Of a stretch of DNA of 64,000 nt, positions 60,421 to 64,000 are shown piece after piece. The notes beneath the pieces were generated by a model. The model was not told where the DNA came from. It saw only the letters and a list, made by a program, of their open reading frames with translations, and did not search any database. Source of the stretch: Aphelocoma coerulescens (lineage: Eukaryota; Chordata; Aves; Passeriformes; Corvidae). Each line of letters begins with the position of its first letter. Positions within the stretch are counted from its first letter, which is position 1. The position numbers and the translations under genes were made by a program. The stretch covers positions 47,200,078-47,264,077 of the forward strand of contig NC_091014.1 of assembly GCF_041296385.1 (NCBI RefSeq). The letters run 5' to 3'.

Positions 60421-63400
60421 AAAATAGGGGAAAATATTGCCAAAATTCTTTTGTTTTAAAAGTATTTTTAATAGTTATTTCTGTTTTGGAAACATGGCTG
60501 TCTTTATGCCTTCTTCTTGTGTGTCTGAAAAGAGCATTTTATTTTTGTATGTAGTCCTACATTTGAAATTTATTTTGATTCTGTTTACCTGGTCTACCAC
60601 CAAAATCTGGAATTTTCCTGTAATGCAAGATAAAATTTCATTAGGCAGCACAATTTGTCAACAAAAGCCTGTAAACTGCAAAGTTGTTCAAGCCTTTATT
60701 TTCTTCTTTCTTTGTCAGCTTTTTGCATTGTTGATTGATTTGCTGTAGTGCTGCTGTCAGTAGTTTACCAATAGCCTGGTAGAATCTCATGACTGGCATT
60801 TTGCCTTTTTATAAACCATCTGATTGCTGCAGTAAAGAATTTGAACGTCTAAATCAGCTATCAAAGCTGTTAGCCTTCTTTTATTATTATTAATGTGCTC
60901 TTGGGAAAGGAATATTGAACAATAACTAGGAGCAAGTAAAGTACTGGAATAAGCCTGAAAAGGTCAGTCCCTAGGCAAGAGGTCTTTCATATGTTATCTC
61001 TATTTATTTCTATGTTCTAATATAGTAAGGTGAATGAATTTGTATTTTTAAATGGAGTTTAAAATGCTGCTAGAGATCGCACTCTCTAAAATACCAGTAA
61101 TTCTTTGCAAACCAAACCTCAGCAGCATGGGTGATATTCAAATTCCTAACCACTTTATTTTAATGTTTTTACATGTTTTTTGTTCAAAGAGGTGACAAAT
61201 ACTGTGAATATTTTTCCATATAATGATAGAAAAATGCTGAATATTGAGAAAAATGTGACAATTTAATTCTATAAATTCTATTTTTAAAATGCAATTTTAT
61301 TTTATGCCTAAAGGACCTTAGGTGAAGAAAGTGATGACAAAATTTGAAGGAAACTTTGGAAAAGTTGGTGCTTCACAGAGAGCAACTGCAATATGCACAG
61401 GAAATACTTCTGGAGGAAAACGCCTTTAAGCACTCCATGATGCTGTGGGGTATCAAATGTTGTGGGAGTAATTTTTAGTCTCTTGCAGGTAGGTGAATTG
61501 TTATGACCAAGGACCAGGAAAGCTAATACAAATCTGTAGGAGTATCAAGTGATCATGTAAGATCTCTTTTTAGTCCTAAGTAGTAATAAAATAGTGAACT
61601 AGCTTTGACATAAAATATTTTGGTAGTTTACTGCTCCATTTATCTAATGGGCATTCTTTAATGTGTTGTTCCACTGACTGTTTGTATTCTAGAAGATCAG
61701 ACAACATAAGATGCTTTAAAATTTTTCACTGCTCAATCTTAAAGGTAGATTTTCCTTCTGGTAAGAATCTGCATATGCATGTTATGTGTGCCTGAGATAC
61801 CAGTGCTAGTGTATTTGTACGATATTTTAGAGGTTGTGCATTCCTCATGCATTCAACCCTGAAGGTCACAGCTGATCTCTGTGTATATGTGAAATAATGA
61901 AGTATAGAAGACACATCTGGTTTAAGCTTTTAAAGGCTAATTATCCCATAAAGGAATCTATAACTAAGTGCATTTTGTGAAATCATGGGAGGGGAGAAAG
62001 ATTGCAGGCAGGAAGTTCTATGAGCTGAGAAGGTGGCAGTGAAAACAGTTCTTCAACTGAATATTTTTTGTCAAAATTCTTAGATTTTTGTCAATATTTG
62101 AAAATTAAAGATCATCCCAGAGAACATATTTAACAAGGTAATGAACAGTTATTTTTTAAATCAAGAAATATTTTAAACCCCCCAAAAATATTAATTATAG
62201 AAATTTAGACACCCTTTTCTGTCCCTATATGTATTTATGTTATCCAGGGGACAGCTGGTAGCATGTCTTGCTAGAAAATAGCAGCAAATATCTTTTATTT
62301 ACACTGCTTAGAACTGAATAAATGCTTTGTACTATATTGTGACAGCTGGAAAATATAATACATTTACCAAGCTGAAGATGAAGCCAGTCTTCTTCATTAA
62401 CCATTTAAAAGTAAATGTAAATGCTGACACATTAAGTAGTATTTAGAGGTGTTTCATGTTCTACAGCTAAATCTATAAGTCACAGATTCTAATGAGATTT
62501 CAGAAGAGCCATTCCTTTTTATTAAACTCTGTACTCTTTAGTATCATTTTGCCAAACAAACTGAGAAGTCTTATCTGCCAAAACTTTTAATTCAGCACAG
62601 TTCTTCTTTCCTAGCATCTAGCAGCATCACCTTGGGAAATCTGGGATGACTGTGTAAATTGGAACAGTAAGTCTAGAGGAGGTTATTTTTCTTTAGCAGA
62701 CTAGCCAAGGAAGGTGCAGGAAAAAAATCTTTTGAACAGGTAACATTTTGGGAAGTCACTCTACACTGACCTCTCGGTTCCTCTCTCTCTGGAGAGTAGT
62801 TTGTAGTAAAATTATTTCTTGCAGAACAGCCCATTTCTCTTGGCTACATTGCTCGTTTTATTGGTTTTTTTTGGTTTTCTTTCCCATGGGGGAGATGGAG
62901 AGAAGAAACTGTGATGGAGAAGATTAACAGCAGGACTAATTTCCATAAGCTAGAATTCACAGATGGCAGAGGAAAGTGGTGGATAGCCCCACTTTCACTA
63001 CTGTAGGGCACGTATGCACAGTATTAGTGTACGTGTATCTCATGCCTCTATTGTACCGTGGGTGCACATGAGAGATTTGTTTGCCACTTACTCCATTTTC
63101 CTATTTGAGCCAGGTCCTCACTGCTTTTCTATTTTGATACCCCTACTTCGGATAAATGCTCTAAACTTTTCTTTAAAGGACATAAACCGTTACAGAGCTG
63201 TATCCATATAAGAGGAAGAAAATACTTAGGATTAGTTTGGAATAAAGCTTTAGCCAGTCTGTTGGGATTATTTGTAATCCTCTATGTGAGATTTGTGTTT
63301 AAGGATAATACTTATGTGTATTTGAAGTTTTTTATTGTTCAACAGTGCTTACTCTGGACTTCTGTGATGACTTTTTCAGGCAGGTGTCTTTGCAGAACCT

Positions 63401-64000
63401 TCCCACTCAAGTTTTCAGCTTTAATGCAGTTACCAGCCATTACCAGTCATAACTATTTTAAAAGCTAAAGGCCATATTTAGTCTTCAGTGATGTGTGATT
63501 GAACCTAAAAATGAGTAAAATTCATATAATGTACATTCTATGGAATATGTAAGGCTATTTGTCATTTGAAAATTCTCTATTGTTATAAATTTGGGGGAGT
63601 TACATTGCTTCGAGGTGTCATTGGGAATGATCCATGGGATCATGTTGCAAAAGTGGTGGAATGATTTTACTTCCATGTTAGTTAGAAAATTGAAAGGGCT
63701 AATAAGACCTGCAATAGTTTGGCTTTTTAAAATTTACCACTATTCTACCCAGAAACTTTGCGAGTCTTCCAGTCAATTCAGCTGGAAAATGGAAATCTCC
63801 GTTTTTCAGTAATACTAAAGATACACTTTATAGATCAGGAGAGCATCTATCAGTTGGTCATGTTTAGAAAAACTGAGATTAGCAAAATGTATGTCCACAC
63901 ATTTGCACATTGCCAGCCAGTTCTAGACTATGCTGGTCCTGGGTTTTTTTTTTCAGTGAGGCTCCTTGTCTCTGGGATATTTGTAGTTCAGAATCATCTA
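60421..64000. other. Gene-free unique sequence
   Basis: AT-rich DNA with no recognised gene, RNA gene or transposon up to the window end. Confidence 0.5.

Noticed and set aside
61320..61495. Possible exon ending in gcag|gtaggt
   Set aside because: A donor-like match only; no recognisable protein and no clear acceptor.
1..64000. CRISPR arrays, bacterial operons, phage or plasmid features
   Set aside because: The DNA is vertebrate in every respect, and no regularly spaced repeats or prokaryotic gene packing exist.

Overview
The window looks like bird nuclear DNA, most likely from a neoavian or passerine. It is AT-rich and CpG-poor. Its interspersed repeats are mostly 5'-truncated CR1 LINE fragments and solo retroviral LTRs, the typical avian set. 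I recognised no protein-coding gene, tRNA, rRNA or snRNA. All open frames are short (128 codons at most), unrelated to each other and of the length expected by chance, so no CDS is listed. The DNA is best read as intergenic sequence or the inside of a very long intron.

Layout. 1-3.1 kb: unique sequence. 3.08-3.87 kb: an old LTR. 4.90-4.94 kb: a compact set of overlapping hairpins. 8.7-9.25 kb: a CR1 3' end on +. 15.0 kb: a short CR1 tail on -. 20.85-22.1 kb: a very decayed CR1 on +, interrupted by a 27-T tract. 24.4-24.7 kb: a CR1-type reverse transcriptase fragment on -. 28.8-29.4 kb: a class II (ERVK-like) LTR on +. 30.8, 32.7-33.3 and 33.8-34.4 kb: three CR1 pieces. 35.9-37.4 kb: a complete ERVL-like solo LTR with a 5-bp target duplication. 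37.4-45.9 kb: the longest repeat-poor stretch. 46.0, 54.0-54.3 and 55.8-56.5 kb: CR1 pieces on +. 56.7-57.4 kb: a second copy of the 28.8-kb LTR family on -, with a perfect 6-bp target duplication. 57.4-64 kb: unique sequence with an isolated CpG cluster around an 18-bp palindrome near 60.0 kb.

No genes work together here. The history is one of repeated CR1 and retroviral LTR insertion into non-coding DNA. The best leads are: the 28-bp exact match between the 28.8-kb LTR and a site about 1.15 kb upstream; the CpG-dense palindromic element at 60.0 kb, a possible conserved enhancer; the overlapping inverted repeats at 4.9 kb; a diverged 62-bp direct repeat at 23.2 and 24.8 kb; and two related LTRs in inverted orientation 27 kb apart. 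I found no sign of a new multi-gene system. Repeat family names rest on recognition by eye, without a database search.
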